From the NCBI GenBank assembly GCA_031841125.1, contig CM063113.1:31827312-31891311 (forward strand): a DNA stretch of 64,000 nucleotides. Reading direction: 5' to 3'. A program made the position numbers and the translations under genes. Within the stretch, counting starts at the first letter, position 1, and each line of letters opens with the position of its first letter. Below, one piece after another: positions 43,389-55,263 of the stretch. A model generated the notes under the pieces. That model had not been told where the DNA came from, made no database searches, and worked only from the letters and a program-made list of their open reading frames with translations. The DNA comes from Acanthococcus lagerstroemiae (Eukaryota; Arthropoda; Insecta; Hemiptera; Eriococcidae).

Positions 43389-44283
43389 TAAAGACCGGAT
43401 TCTTCGGCATTAAAAAATAGGAAAATCGGCAGCAACATCTGCAGAATTCGGCATTTTCAAAAAAAAGTCATTTTTTTAACAAAATAATCTGATAAATCAA
43501 AATTTTTAATTAAAATTACAAAAGATTCTCATTATATGCATAATGATTAGATGTTTTGCTAAATTTTGCTGAGTGAATTGGTGGCGCCTGTCACTTAATA
43601 TTAATTTTTAAACTCAGAATGAGTGCTCTAAATCAACAGATACTAGCGGAGCAAAACTATAATGCAGACAGCACCTAAGGATCACGAGAAACCGTGCTAA
43701 TTACTTGGTAAGAAGTGTCACTGAGAGAAATACTCAATTCTCAAAGTAACGCGAACCCTTCATTTTCTGAAAAAATTGTTTTAATTTTTGCTGAAGTAGG
43801 TATCCTTGAGCCCCTGGAATGATCTGAATTTTTCGACGCACTTCTTCTATGATCTCGACTTGATCACGTAAAGACAAACTTAGCATTTCCAATTTCTTAA
43901 TCTTTTCAGAGAGAAACGAATGGTAGGTTTGTATGAAAGCAAGGTCAGTAGGTAAATTTTTCTTCTGGATTAGTGTTTTTAATCTTCCCACATGTTGGGA
44001 ATCATCCGGCAATTTCGAAATTAGTTCCGCAAAATTCTCATCTTCATTTTATTATATTTCCACATTCAAATTATAATACACCTTTTTTGCACTTTACCAT
44101 CATGTGTTGACAAAATAGCATATTTCGGCATTTTTCGGCACGTAAGGCCATTTTCGGCATTTTTCGGCAATATAAAAATTTTTTCCCAGCTCCCTTACCA
44201 CCATAATTTGTGCTTATCTCTCAAAATAACTCGTCTGCCTATCAAGGAAATGACTTGACAAATGCCGAGGAATCCGGTCGCTA
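43389..44283 (-). mobile_element. hAT-type element (895 bp) with exact ends
   Basis: The termini are TAAAGACCGGATTCTTCGG and, inverted from the right, TAGCGACCGGATTCCTCGG. A perfect 8-bp target duplication CTTATAAG lies at 43381-43388 and 44284-44291. The interior has reiterated TTTTTCGGCA words. It contains a short transposase-like remnant on the minus strand. Confidence 0.92.
43734..44040 (-). pseudogene. Fragment of a hAT/CGGBP1-like transposase
   Basis: The frame reads LPTDLAFIQTYHSFLSEKI, KKLEMLSLSLRDQVEIIEE and IPGAQGYLLQQKLKQFF. This helical pattern resembles the C-terminal region of transposases related to CGGBP1-like proteins; that assignment is from recall and is tentative. The catalytic domain is absent, so the element is non-autonomous. 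Confidence 0.5.
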
Positions 44284-44291
44284 CTTATAAG

Positions 44292-45060
44292 TTTTCTTAA
44301 AAATTGGAAAACATTGACTCGCTTTGCTGGAAAATGAGTATTTCATAGCACTTTTTAAGAGTTAACACCTCAAAATCCACCTTTATCGAAGAATTCTGAT
44401 AACGGACCTGCAAGTTCTAGTAACACTCGTAATTTAAATGTAGCTGCAGTTTTTGAAAATTTGTACTACCAGTTTTCACTTGAAAGTAGCGTATTCTTGT
44501 CGGAACGTTTTCGGGTTTTATCCCATCATTACAGGTCTGCCAACCTCGAGGCGTGAAAAGTATTAAGAGCAAACATGAAAAATCTCGAAAAATCACGAAA
44601 AATCCTCGGTTAATAATTAAAGAATCCTCAGAAAAATCCTTTAAAAAAAGCTTACATACCAGTCCGAGTCAAGTATCCTTTTTCAGCATTCCGTTTCCAG
44701 TTTCAGTTTCTCTCTCTCTCTCTCTCTCTCGTTTTTTGAAATTTCTCACTGGTGCAAATACTGTATGAAAATACATTTACGATTCCTGATTGATCTGTCG
44801 GCCTCATTTCTTTTATTTTTTGCTTACATTGTTTACACTCCATATAAAGACGTAAAATCCTATAAAAGATTTCACTCTGAGCATTTTTGTACAACATCTC
44901 AAAAATCCTCAAAAAATTCTTAACATTTCGAAAATCCTTTAAAAAGTCTTTGAATTTTCTCATCGAGCTCAAATATTCGTAAATAAATCCCTAGGGGCGG
45001 CAGGCCTGCATCATCAGTCACATTGTGTAAGTGAAAGATTAGTTACCTACAGTTCTAGAT
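44292..45060. other. Intronic sequence with TC microsatellite
   Basis: A pure (TC)n run occupies 44709-44730. Flanking words AAATCTCGAAAAATCACG and AAAATCCTCAAAAAATTC form a loose inverted arrangement around 44570-44640 and 44880-44945, suggesting an old fold-back. No gene was seen. Confidence 0.4.
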
Positions 45061-45400
45061 GTTTGTGGAAAAAGTCGTTTCTTACTTTCTCACTTCACAA
45101 AGGAGTAGGAATAGATTCGACCCCAATTCTCATTGGAATCGATTCCCCACCCTACTAATTTTTCATTTCTGGAGATTTTTTTGCCTCCACTCCCCTCAGA
45201 AACCACTGATGGTAATTTTGCATTTTCAATTTCCAGATTTTTGAGCTAAATTCTTTTTGACACTTTTTGAACCTGGAAAAAACTAAATTGGAAATCGATA
45301 CGTGTGTAAAATATTCATGGCTTCTGAATTCAATTTTGACGTTACTTTTCCCCCTTTTTAAAACTGTGGCACCCGGGGTGGGTGAGGGTCAGTATGAGAT
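45061..45400. repeat. Dispersed repeat, inverted partner of 19.55-20.16 kb
   Basis: The sequence aligns with the minus strand of 19920-20150 (GGAATAGATTCGACC, CCCCTCAGAAACCACTGATG, AAATTGGAAATCGATA). It continues with a GTGGCACCCGGGGTGGG block comparable to the 19600-19860 part. It is non-coding. Confidence 0.5.
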
Positions 45401-45414
45401 CAAATTTAATAGAT

Positions 45415-45810
45415 ATGTCAATTCTTAGGTTTATAAGGTCTAGTAGTCCTCACCCTTAGCTCCACTTTTCCCCTGTCTTGAAAAGCGATCATTTGGCACA
45501 AATAATTATATTCCTTGACAATTTTTATATCTTCCTCTCTTACCTGAAACCCTTCGCATCCTAGGTTAGTCATTACTTTAGTCTTGGAGATGTTCGTTGT
45601 CAGCCCCACTCTCTTACTTTCGATACTGAGCTCCTCTGCCATATTTTTCAACTCTTCCAGATTGTTACTCATTAATATTATGTCGTCGGCGAAGCGTAGG
45701 TTGTTCAACCACTAACCATCCATTTTCACCCCCTTCCCTCCCATTTCAATTTTTTGAAGATTTCCTCCAGGACTGCATTAATGGTAACATCCACGACGAT
45801 GGATATCGCC
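45415..45810 (-). pseudogene. LINE RT fragment with intact FADD
   Basis: The minus strand reads NNLRFADDIILMSNNLEELK (motif C, about 45650-45705), TNISKTKVMT and VKEYNYLCQMI, with a damaged motif B region upstream (LEEIFKKLKWEG-like, 45730-45790). It is closely similar in style to the 25.3-30.0 kb LINE but is a separate truncated copy. Confidence 0.7.
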
Positions 45811-46117
45811 CTACACTTTTTCCATTCAAAAAGTGGTAATTATCCTGTCTGATGAATTGGATAGGCGGAATTTATTGCCGATGTTATTACGTAACTCAAA
45901 ATACCCTCCCCCTCCCCCCAAAAAATATCTAAAATTAGGTTTAAAAATTTCTGGTGAAATAATATTCTCATGGTTTCTGGAGAATGACCCATTTCTGATT
46001 ACTACCCTTGTAGTGATATCGTCGTGGTCATCCGATACAACAGAAACAGCTTTCCCATTTCATTGAAATTTGATTTTCCACGAAATACTTCGCTGTGAGT
46101 CACATATTTAAAATTGA

Positions 46118-46810
46118 AGATAATAATAATAATATTTATTTAAAGCCCTCCGGTCACAGCCAAAACGGCCAATTACGACTGGGGGCTTTAACTTGACAGA
46201 ATTTTGAAAACACAAATTGAAAAAAAAAAGAAAAAAAATTTTAAAAAGTTACATGATACACTCGTATCTAACCCAAACAAAAAATGAAAAATTAACAAAA
46301 AAAAACAAAAAAAATGAACAAAAACTTAAAAAAAACAACTAAAAATGCGAAACGAACGGGAGAAAGATCGCTATCTGCCCCCACCCCCATACCCTAGTGC
46401 CCATCCCCACATACGCGCTCAAACCAAAATCAGGTCAGTCCGTGGCTAGAGTCAGAGACTATTATAGCTGTCAATCAAATATTTTGTAAACTTGCTGTTT
46501 GAAGGCTGATTTGTTTATCGAGTCGAGTACATCAAGGTGGTTATGGATTCTACTAACATTGTTATATAACTTCAGAACTCGAGCGATGGGGGAATTGGAC
46601 AAAATTTGTGTGCGTGAATAAGGGATTGTAAAGAGATCAGTGCTACGACTATTGAAAGTAGGTACGCGAATTTCAATTTTTTCAAGTAAAGGTGTATTGC
46701 GTTTTTCAAACTGTATTATCCCGTGTAGGAACAATGCTCTGGAGGATGCTAGTTTATCAGTTCTAGTAATCAGCTGGCTGAACAAAAGTTAATTCCAAGA
46801 CACCAGCTTG
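46118..46810 (-). mobile_element. 3' end of a Jockey-like non-LTR retrotransposon
   Basis: A 104-codon frame (46471-46785) reads YSRTQILSNSPIARVLKLYN, then HLDVLDSINKSAFKQQVYKI, the conserved end of Jockey-clade ORF2 proteins. It is followed by a 3' UTR with GACCGGAGGGCTTTAAATAA and a tail of (ATT)n/(TTA)n at 46120-46136. It is 5'-truncated, the usual product of incomplete target-primed reverse transcription. Confidence 0.8.
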
Positions 46811-48740
46811 TCGGTCAACTTTTCGCCACCATGCATCCTCGCACCATGTTAATCTTGCTCACCAGTAGCACCACTGCAATGCCTCGGTGGTGTTTCGCGC
46901 TGACTTATTTCTTTCGATATAATTTACCGCTTATCCAGCATTTCATCAGATCGGAATAGGTTATCTGTACCTCACACTATCCCTACATTCGAGTTCTTAT
47001 AATTATGCATTTAAATTATACACATACATTCGTACATAGCTCCTTGGTATCAATATACAGTTAATGGTATAATCCGACCGGATTCTAGTATACTGATCCC
47101 TCGGTGTCTCCTCTTCCCTCACCCGAAATGATAATTCTAAGCAGTTATACGCGTATAGCAGTTCGCCAAATTAAAAGAAATGCGACGAAGTTTTTATTAA
47201 CCTATCCATATACATACCGATCTCGGTGTTCGAGATAGAGGAAATTTAACGTCTCCGTACATAACCAAATCGAATATGGCCACTTTGAACGAGTTTAAAG
47301 ATCTGACGTAAAAGTGCAGTAAACCCTGATAATTTCATCAGCGAGGATTTCGTGCGAATTCGATGCAATCGATGTTCGATTTACGAGTTGGATCAAATTT
47401 ACGAGAAAAAGTGTGTAAGGGAGAGGGGGGCATGAAAAGACTCGTTCGTCCGGCAGCAAATACGAGAAAACTTAATAACAGGTATGGTGTAGTGTAGAGT
47501 ATAGGTTTGGATAAAGGTATTAGCCGAGCAAAGAAAGAGTGTATACGAAACGGGTGAGAAACGGTACGAGTTTATAATCGACACGCCGGCCAACCTCCTT
47601 GAAACGCAGAGTTGCTCCGGTAAGATAGAGCGAGAGAAAATGAGAAAGAGTAAAAACAAATCCTCCTGTCATTTAATTATAAAGAAATACCCACTGGGTT
47701 GCCGTATAACTTTTAGAGCCTTCTGCTTCTCCCCCCTCGACGCCCCTTCCTCGGCGAAGCCTGTCATTACGGACTGTTTTGATTACAGTTTTAAAAAACA
47801 AGCAGCCGGGCTCGAGCAACTGGCTCCTTGGCCGGCTCTACAATCATGCGAACTTACTCGACTCTTAATCTAGTTCCAATTCGACGTATATCGACTGTAC
47901 GTGCGCGGTTCTCCTTTTCGCCCCAACGCAGCCCTCGCCACCTCCCACGCTGTACGGTAAACCGCCTCCCATTTTCGATACCGTACTCCCGAGAGTTCCG
48001 TCCGCTCCGTGCGCCCGTAAAATTAAAACGTCCGTCATTACCGGGGGCTCCCTGCCTTCACCGCTGCCTCTGCGCTCTTCGTCACGAGTACATCTCGAGT
48101 AAATTACGGCCATAGCTTTATTATATATCGATTCGTATTTCGATAACCTACTTTGTTCGATCTGGATGATAAATACGATTAGAATCTATATACCTACGTA
48201 TTAGGTTTCTTATCGTGTTTCTATATAGTTGTTGCACTCGATCATGGATCGATCGAACGAACGAACATTTGTCCGGGCTGACCCTAAGGTGGGCACGGGT
48301 TACAGGCTCGAGAGGCTTAGGCACGGGGAGGAATTTTCGTGAGACACGGATTGCGAAAGCGAACGAAGACCATCGAAAGCGTAATCTCTGATCGTGGATT
48401 TGAAAATTCGTATTTTTTAACACTCGAGAATGTATATTCGTTCCAGCGAGCGCAGAATCCCAGTGGGGGGGGGGGGCGAAAGAAGAATAAAACCTTTCCA
48501 ACAATGCAACTTGGCCAGAAAGGTCATCACATGAAATTTTTCTGGTGTTGCTGGCGGTATCGAGATCTGGGACCAAGGTGCGACATTTTACAGCAAATGA
48601 CCCCCTCGGATCCCCAATTTCCTCCAATCAACTTTCTTAAAAATCCGAATTCTATCTATATATTTGAAAAAGCTGATACGAGTTCGTCCGGCCGTTCTAT
48701 CCGGCCGATTTGCTTCATTTTCTTTTAAAATGAAAGGTAA
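46811..48740. other. CpG-rich, apparently single-copy stretch
   Basis: The region holds frequent TCG/CGA words and a GC-rich core at 47700-48110. Overlapping frames on both strands (95 and 82 codons; 159 and 129 codons) have no domains or splice support. No repeat matches elsewhere in the window. It is a candidate cis-regulatory region by inference. Confidence 0.4.
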
Positions 48741-48749
48741 GTATTTATA

Positions 48750-49892
48750 TGTGGCAGTTTCTATATAGAGGGGTAACTTTGTCGATTCGACGAACTTTGA
48801 GTCACGGTCAGTACCTAATAGAGGAATAAATGCCCATTCCAATGAGCTATCGGCGAGATCTGTAGCGTTTTTCGTTGCGGAGATATAAGTGGTCAAAGAT
48901 GAGGGTAACAAGAATACGCAAAAACACGTTTTTGGGGAAAACGCGTTTAAAGTTAGACACACCTTTTTCTCCCACTCCTTCAAGTGGCTGTAACTCGCCG
49001 CAGAATCACGTTACCAGCCTCGACGAGGGCTTGTTGGAAAGGTAACTTTTCGCTCTTCTGCGTGGTAACAATTCAGAACATCGGATTTATTCGTGAGCTC
49101 CGAATAACCACGTAGAAGCCAGGGATGCGGAAGCCGAATGATACAGCTTCCGCTTCCGGCTTCTAGTCTCCAATTCTCATCTAGCTTCTCGCTTCTAGCT
49201 TCCAGCCTCAGTATATGAACTTCTAGCTTCCAATTTTTTTTTCGGCTTCCGGCTTCTAGCTTCCAGCTTCATTTACTTATTCTCACCATTTCACTTTCAC
49301 TTTCCTTTTTTTCACTCTCTTTTTCTTCTACTTTTTTAGGTAAAAAACATCAAAACCAATTTTCATAAAATTGTAAGAAGCCGATTGGAAGCTGAAAAAC
49401 TTTCAGCTACCGCTTCCGGCTTCCAGCTTTTAACTCATTCAGCTTCCAGCTTCTGGCTTCTCAAAATTATCCTAAAACTGCAAAAACTTCCGGCTTCTGA
49501 CTTCAGGCTACCGGCTTCTCCGCATCCCTGGTAGAAGCGAACGCAGACTTCAGCCTCGACGAGGGCTTGTTGGAAAGGTAATTTTTCGCTCTTCTACGTG
49601 GTAACAATTCAGAAGATCGGATTTATTCGTGAGTTCCGAAAAACCGCGAAGAAGCAAATGCAGACATTCGCATTCTTTTCTCAGTCTCTTTCATGATTCT
49701 CTTTCTCTCTCTCCTTCTTCTCTCTCATGTGCGTAAATTTTGTCTCTCCCATATTGCGATGTTTTTTCTATAGAAATCGACCAAAATCTCAAAATTGATT
49801 TTTTTGACTAAAAAATTTTGTTTTTCTTTTTTCGCGTTTTCTGAGACTTTGTTCGATTGACAAAGTTACCCCTTTTTATAGAAACTGCCACA
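48750..49892. mobile_element. TA-flanked TIR element (1,143 bp)
   Basis: The left end TGTGGCAGTTTCTATA and the inverse of the right end are identical over 16 bases. Similarity continues through GGGGTAACTTTGTC for about 45 bases. TA flanks both sides (48748-48749 and 49893-49894), consistent with a Tc1/mariner-type MITE. The interior contains a 100-bp direct repeat (49018-49117 and 49553-49654) surrounding a hexamer minisatellite. It has no transposase. Confidence 0.8.
49120..49535. repeat. GCTTCC/GCTTCTA hexamer minisatellite
   Basis: The words AGCTTCCGCTTCCGGCTTCT and CTTCTAGCTTCCAGC recur throughout, interrupted by a T-rich 100-bp piece. A similar hexamer theme is seen at 9770-9965. Confidence 0.8.
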
Positions 49893-49969
49893 TATGTAGA
49901 TATGTCATCAAGTATTGGAATTCACTTAACTTTGACCCCCTATCTATGTTATACTTAAAAGCGACTTAA

Positions 49970-50310
49970 TTCATGATTTTTCCACGCTTTTCCTCCTCTC
50001 AAACATCAATATCTCAGGCTCTAATATTTTTGTCTAAGAACACTCAGTGGATCAGGACCTTTCGTTTGAGCTTGTGACTACTCAAATCGGTTGAGCCTGA
50101 GGACAGTTGTGAGTGGACATTCAACTTGACTTTTGATATTTTCAAGATTTTTCTCGACTAATAATCTATATCTCAGGTTCTAATTAAGGTAAAGAATTTG
50201 TTTTGCTCTAAGAACACTCAGTGGATCAAGACCATTTGAGCTTTTGACCACTCAAATCTGTTGAGTCTGAGGACAGTTGTGAGTGGACATTCAACTTCAC
50301 CTGTTATAAT
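49970..50310. repeat. Tandem duplication of about 150 bp
   Basis: A unit beginning ATATCTCAGGYTCTAAT and containing CTAAGAACACTCAGTGGATC and ACAGTTGTGAGTGGACATTC occurs at about 50010-50142. It occurs again at about 50168-50302. It is non-coding. Confidence 0.75.
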
Positions 50311-50860
50311 TTTAGAAGGGAAAAAATGGTAGAATAAATAAAAAATAAATAAAAAATACTTGCTTCATTCTGATTGGCTCTCAGCTTCAGCCATTATACT
50401 TCCAACTAACAACTAAATACTGCGAAGCAGCACGGGTCTTCTAGTTCGTATTATAAAATACATCATCAGCAGGTCTTATATCTTTGCTCTCTGCTTAGTA
50501 AACGAAAGAAGAGTAGAACCTTTCCAACGATGCAGTTTGTCCAGGATAGCCATACAGGCTAGCCAGATTTTTTCAGGAAGAAAAGAGTGTACCAAAATGA
50601 AGTGGGTTAGCGTAGTAACGTAGGTGTGGGGTACAAGAAAACAAAGGGTCACAAAATGTTTTCACGCTACCGCGCGAAACTTGAACGCGCTGCGCGCACC
50701 TTCTGTAGCCATTATGCTGCATGTCTGCAAACCTCTGAATTTACAATTTCATCTATTGGAACAATGAAAATAGAGTACGCTCTCTTTTCCTCCGAAACTT
50801 CAATTTATAATCTTTTGATCGCATCGTAGAAAAACGATATAATTCGTAAAGACACATTTC
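50311..50860. other. Intronic sequence, nothing recognised
   Basis: Only a short chance frame (50626-50829) was seen, with no repeats or domains identified. Confidence 0.35.
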
Positions 50861-51260
50861 TCCGACCAGAAGTGACCAAACTCGACCAGGTCTCACCAAA
50901 CTTGATTAAAAACACTTGCATTTATTGAAAAAATGGCAAAAATGACCATAACTGAGTCAGTCAGTTGATCTCAAACAACTAAAATCTTCCGAAAATGACC
51001 AAATCTGATCGAAATTGGCTAACAGCCACCTACATCAAAAACGATCAAAAAGAACAAAATTTGATCTCAGATGAGCAAATCCGACCAAATGTAACCAAGA
51101 TTGGTTCAAAGTTACCTATGATACAAACAAATGTATTAAAGAAAACTTGATGCATCTGGAAACGATCAAGTTTCACCAAAGCAAAAATCATGATTAGAAA
51201 CATCTAAACCCAACCAAACATGAGAAATAGTTTTACTACAACCAGATCAACCAAATCGAC
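50861..51260. repeat. Degenerate GACCAAA-type repeat
   Basis: GACCAAA, CACCAAA, AACCAAG and CGACCAAA occur roughly every 20-40 bases across 400 bp, mixed with CTGATCGAAATTGGC-like words. It looks like a decayed minisatellite. Confidence 0.6.
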
Positions 51261-51660
51261 TGACCATTTTCAAAGCTGACAACAGTAAACAGAGGCCGAG
51301 ATTGAGCTAGTTATATTTCTTCGGGACTTGAGTCTCAGAATTCCAGAAATATACTTTGAAATATGCAAACAGTTCAGGCAACAAAGGCTACAGAATATCA
51401 TCTGTAACTCCCTCCCCTTCCACTTGCGAGCCATAGACAAAAGTTGGAAAATATTTCCATGATTTTTTGTCTGTTACCTCGACTTTTGAGAAGAAAATAG
51501 CCGAAAGCGCTATGGACAACCAAAACAAAAAAAGTGAATTGGCGCATCCGCTAAAAACAGAATGTAAAAAACTTTTTTGCGAAAAAAATGTGGGTTACGT
51601 GGTTCTGCATCTAAGCAGTCGATATTGAAGATAATTTCAGAACTTGATAACACTCTTCAG

Positions 51661-51895
51661 TCTCACTCAGGGACATAGCGAAGATTTATTTCTGGAGGGG
51701 CAAAAATCGTGAAATTCCCGACTGACTCAACTCAAAATTTACAAGTATCAAAATTTGTTTATATTAGCAACAAAAAAAAATTGACCAGTTGGAGTTGCCC
51801 AACTTTTGATCCATCTAATAAAATTTTTCAACTCCGTTGGAGGCTTGGGGGAAGGCTGCCCCCGTATCCCATTATTTTCGTCCCTGGTTTCACTC
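51661..51895. mobile_element. Diverged member of the 3.8/40.7/53.9-kb repeat family
   Basis: It has GACTGACTCAACTCAAAATT, ACAAGTATCAAAAT, an A-run, a TTCAACTCCGTTGGAGGCTT piece and a C-rich end with TTTTCGTCCCTG. The order agrees with the family, but the body is diverged. Confidence 0.45.
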
Positions 51896-53599
51896 AAACT
51901 CTATTAGGACTTTTTGAGACGTAGACAGAGTTAAGATTTTCTTCAATTCTTTAAAGACTCGTTCAAATCAAGTTGACAAGCTGAGATCAGTATGGATTCT
52001 AATATATTTACGATTGATTAAGACGCGTTAAATTTTCCTGTCGTTAACTCGCGATACGATTTGCCGACAATTTTTTCAAACATATGAAGCTGAAACAGAG
52101 ATGGGAAGAAGTTGTTTCGTTCCAATCTTGCGTTTTGATCCTAGCTAACAAATAATCCCTCCGAAAGGGAACAGGACCGATAATTTTCAATTTCCTGCTA
52201 GATAGATTTCTGTATTTCTAAATTCCCTCGTAGAATAGTCACTTCATGAACATGCCCCTTCAGGAACATGACTCGGCTAGACATTTTGCTTCTAAAAACA
52301 TCTATTTGCGTGTTACTGTTTGTTTATCCGACACGTATACTAGTACTTCAATGTAGTTGATCGCGGAGATCATACAGACGACTACAAGCAGCTCCGAGTA
52401 AAGAAGTAGCTGTATATTAATAAGCAGTTAGGAAACATAAAATTAATTCCGAAAAGGGTTGGGCTCAAAACGGACCTTTGAGAGAGTGGCGCCTGGGGCA
52501 CCGTCAGTGAGAGAGATGCTGTTGCGCTACATTAGTTCATTAATAAATTTAATTAAATGTAAGGGAGACCCTATCATGTGTTATATTAAAGCCTATAGGT
52601 TTCTCTCCTGAAAACCGCAAACTTTACGCGTGTTCTAACTAAACCGTTTCTTTTAATAATAATAATTGTTAGGAAGAACGGTCCAGCCGAAGGTGTGTAC
52701 GGTAGCCGATCTACAACCATCGTGGCGGCAATGGCAATGATAAGCAAAAAATAATGTGTATGGAAAACCAAACCAAACAAAACAAAACTAACCCGAAAAA
52801 CGTGAATGCGGCAGATTTTCGAGTGCTCCGAACTACTAATCATCGTTTTGTTGGGACCACCGTTTAATATTTAATGTTACCGTATTAGACTAAATTATTA
52901 TAATGACGCACTACCGTATAAAACAGACGCGTATTGTACGGGCGAGAGTAAAAAGAAAGAAAGAAAAAAAGAAGAAAAAAAATGCCTACTTTATTGAAGA
53001 ATACATATACAAACTACAAACAAAACAATCTGATAGAATGTTTGACCAACGATGACGTTACACGATGATCATTTAATCCGTCATTCTTATTTCGTATCTT
53101 CTCCGTCTCTCGTGCACATCTCGTCTTACGTTGCTATTATTTTTATCAACTTTCATAATTTAAAATGAAGATTCCGCTTCTGAAAAATCAAGTGGTGTAC
53201 TCGTATATAAAAGGAATGATGATGAAAAAAAAAAGTCGCCCACGGCCGAATAATAATAAGATAATATGTAAATTTACATTTAATACATCTAACAATTTTG
53301 CGCTTTACGAAACTCGTCAACGCCACTTGCTTAGAGTTGTCACTACGCTGTTGTGTGGGGGAGGGGGCATTTTCACATGTAGGAGTTACTGCTACGGAAC
53401 CATTAGCTCAGTGCAAATATAGGAAACACTTTCTAAATGTCGTCGGTTACGGAAATTGGTTTAGGCAGCAATGTTTCAATAAACTAGGATAAGCCCCCGA
53501 ACCTCCCTTTTTCAGAAATACTTCATTTTTTGATGAGCTTGCGGATTTTTTCACCGAACTTCTAGTGATGACATTTTCCTTAGTCTCTCGACTAGCAGG
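51896..53599. other. Intronic sequence, nothing recognised
   Basis: It includes a purine-rich A/G run at 52951-52982 and moderately CpG-containing DNA. No element ends or domains were recognised. Confidence 0.35.
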
Positions 53600-53770
53600 T
53601 TGCGTCTCTCCACCTTTCTCTCACCTGTGCTAGTCTTTTCATTTTTGAGGAGGATTTTGTATCCTTCGTTATCTGCTCCTCATAACTCATTCTTTGCCTT
53701 TCTTTCTAGTTTATTCCCTCAACCAGTCCCTCTAGCAGTAATAACAATACTCCTGGATGTCATGTACGAG
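53600..53770 (-). pseudogene. 3' remnant of the RTE-like family at 6.8 kb
   Basis: The minus strand contains GTTATTACTGCTAGAGGGAC and AAGGCAAAGAATGAGTTATG, matching the 3' coding block of the 6830-7790 element (RQRMSYEE). Only this tail is preserved. Confidence 0.65.
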
Positions 53771-53884
53771 TACAATGATCTATTTTTAGGTGACACATTT
53801 AAAAATAAAATATTTAAATTATTATTTAATAGAAAAAATAAATTAGTAATTCAGACTATTATTGTTATTGATAAAGTAATATAC

Positions 53885-54110
53885 AGGGTCATACCGAAAA
53901 TTTCTTCGAGGGGGGGGGGGGATTGTGAAAGTCCCTGCTGACTCAATTCGAAATCCCCAAGTATCAGAGCAAAAAAAAAACTTTTTACTTGTTGGATTTT
54001 TTCAACTCCGCCTGATTGAAATGGTAAATTTTCCCAATTGCTGAGCGAAAAAAGTCGTACAGGAGGTACCTCCTTCCCTCCCCCCATCTGCCCGTCCCTG
54101 TCTTTGTAGT
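53885..54110 (+). mobile_element. Dispersed short repeat, same family as 40.7 kb
   Basis: It shares CTGACTCAATTCGAAATCC, AAGTATCAGAGC, A-run, CAACTCCGCCTGATTGAAAT and GGTAAATTTTCCCAATTGCT with 40721-40935. It is bounded by G-run and C-run ends. Confidence 0.65.
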
Positions 54111-55255
54111 TATATTCCAGATTTATCTTTCCTTTCGAAGGTAGATAGCTTATCAAAAGCTAAGGGATGAAAATAAGTTATCAACTTAATATTTTTGGTT
54201 TATCAGAATTTTTCAAATTTCTCTGTAGGGTCGTATATTTTTGTGGGCGAAAAGTTCGAAATGCGCGAGAAGCATTCGGCGTCAAATATAAACTGGTAAA
54301 TGTGAAAGGTATCCGCATCGATACCGACACGAATCGGCCCGACATTCAACATTCGTGTAAAAAGGCTCTAATTCTAGTCATTAGTGTAGTGAAGCTCCGT
54401 TAAAAAAACAGCTTCGAACATTTCTCTTGCACTTGAGCCTCGGTAAATTATGCAGCTCGCCATCCATTCGGTATCTTACAAAATATGCAAGCGGGAGGCA
54501 CCGCAATAGTATCGATAGTATTTTTCAGCCATTGTCAAATTATCGATAGTCAAAAACTATCAATTACTACACTGCACATCACTAGCATTAATTTTTATAC
54601 ACATACTAGCTGACCCTACCGTCCTTCGGACGATTACATATAATATTGCAAAATGTGAATTTTTATTATAAAGAATAAATGAATTGCTGAGTGCTCCGAA
54701 AGAAATTTCTTAATAAAATGTATCAAAAGTTATACAAAACATGAAACAATTTTCAACAGATTATCTAGAAATACTGTGGTACCTAAGAAGAAACAAAATG
54801 GGAGACGATCAAAATACAACTTTTCATGTATGAAACGAAATTATATGTAAATTCCCATATAGATAAAAACAGGCTTTTATACGATTTGATCATTTGCTTA
54901 TATTTTGGAAAAATAGAAAGAAAATGAAGCATGAAATTGATTTTTCATAAATGTGTAAGCTTTGTAATCTTTGGAAATGAAATCGAATTATCCTGTACAT
55001 TTCACGTCCTCAGTAGGAGTACTGAGGGTGCTTTTGCTCATTGTTACGCCCTGTTTCAATAGTAATAAATATTACCTATCATAAAGAACTTATCGGTGTA
55101 TCCCGATAAGCATGATTGTACTCAGTAGTCTCTTGCTCCGCTTTGACTTGGTGGAATATAAACTCGAGATACATCTCTATAATACTATTTTTATTTTTAA
55201 TGAAATATTTCAGAATATACCTCAGATGATTAAATTTCGAGTGGTGATGGTTTAC
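54111..55255. other. Intronic sequence, nothing firm
   Basis: ACTAGCTGACCCTACCGTCC at 54605 resembles the start of a dispersed repeat common in insect genomes (from recall), but its extent could not be defined. Confidence 0.3.
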
Positions 55256-55263
55256 GTTATAAC

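Noticed and set aside
53298..53492. Cysteine-containing 64-codon frame as a possible EGF exon
   Set aside because: Cysteine spacing does not fit an EGF repeat, and no acceptor/donor pair in the right phase was seen.
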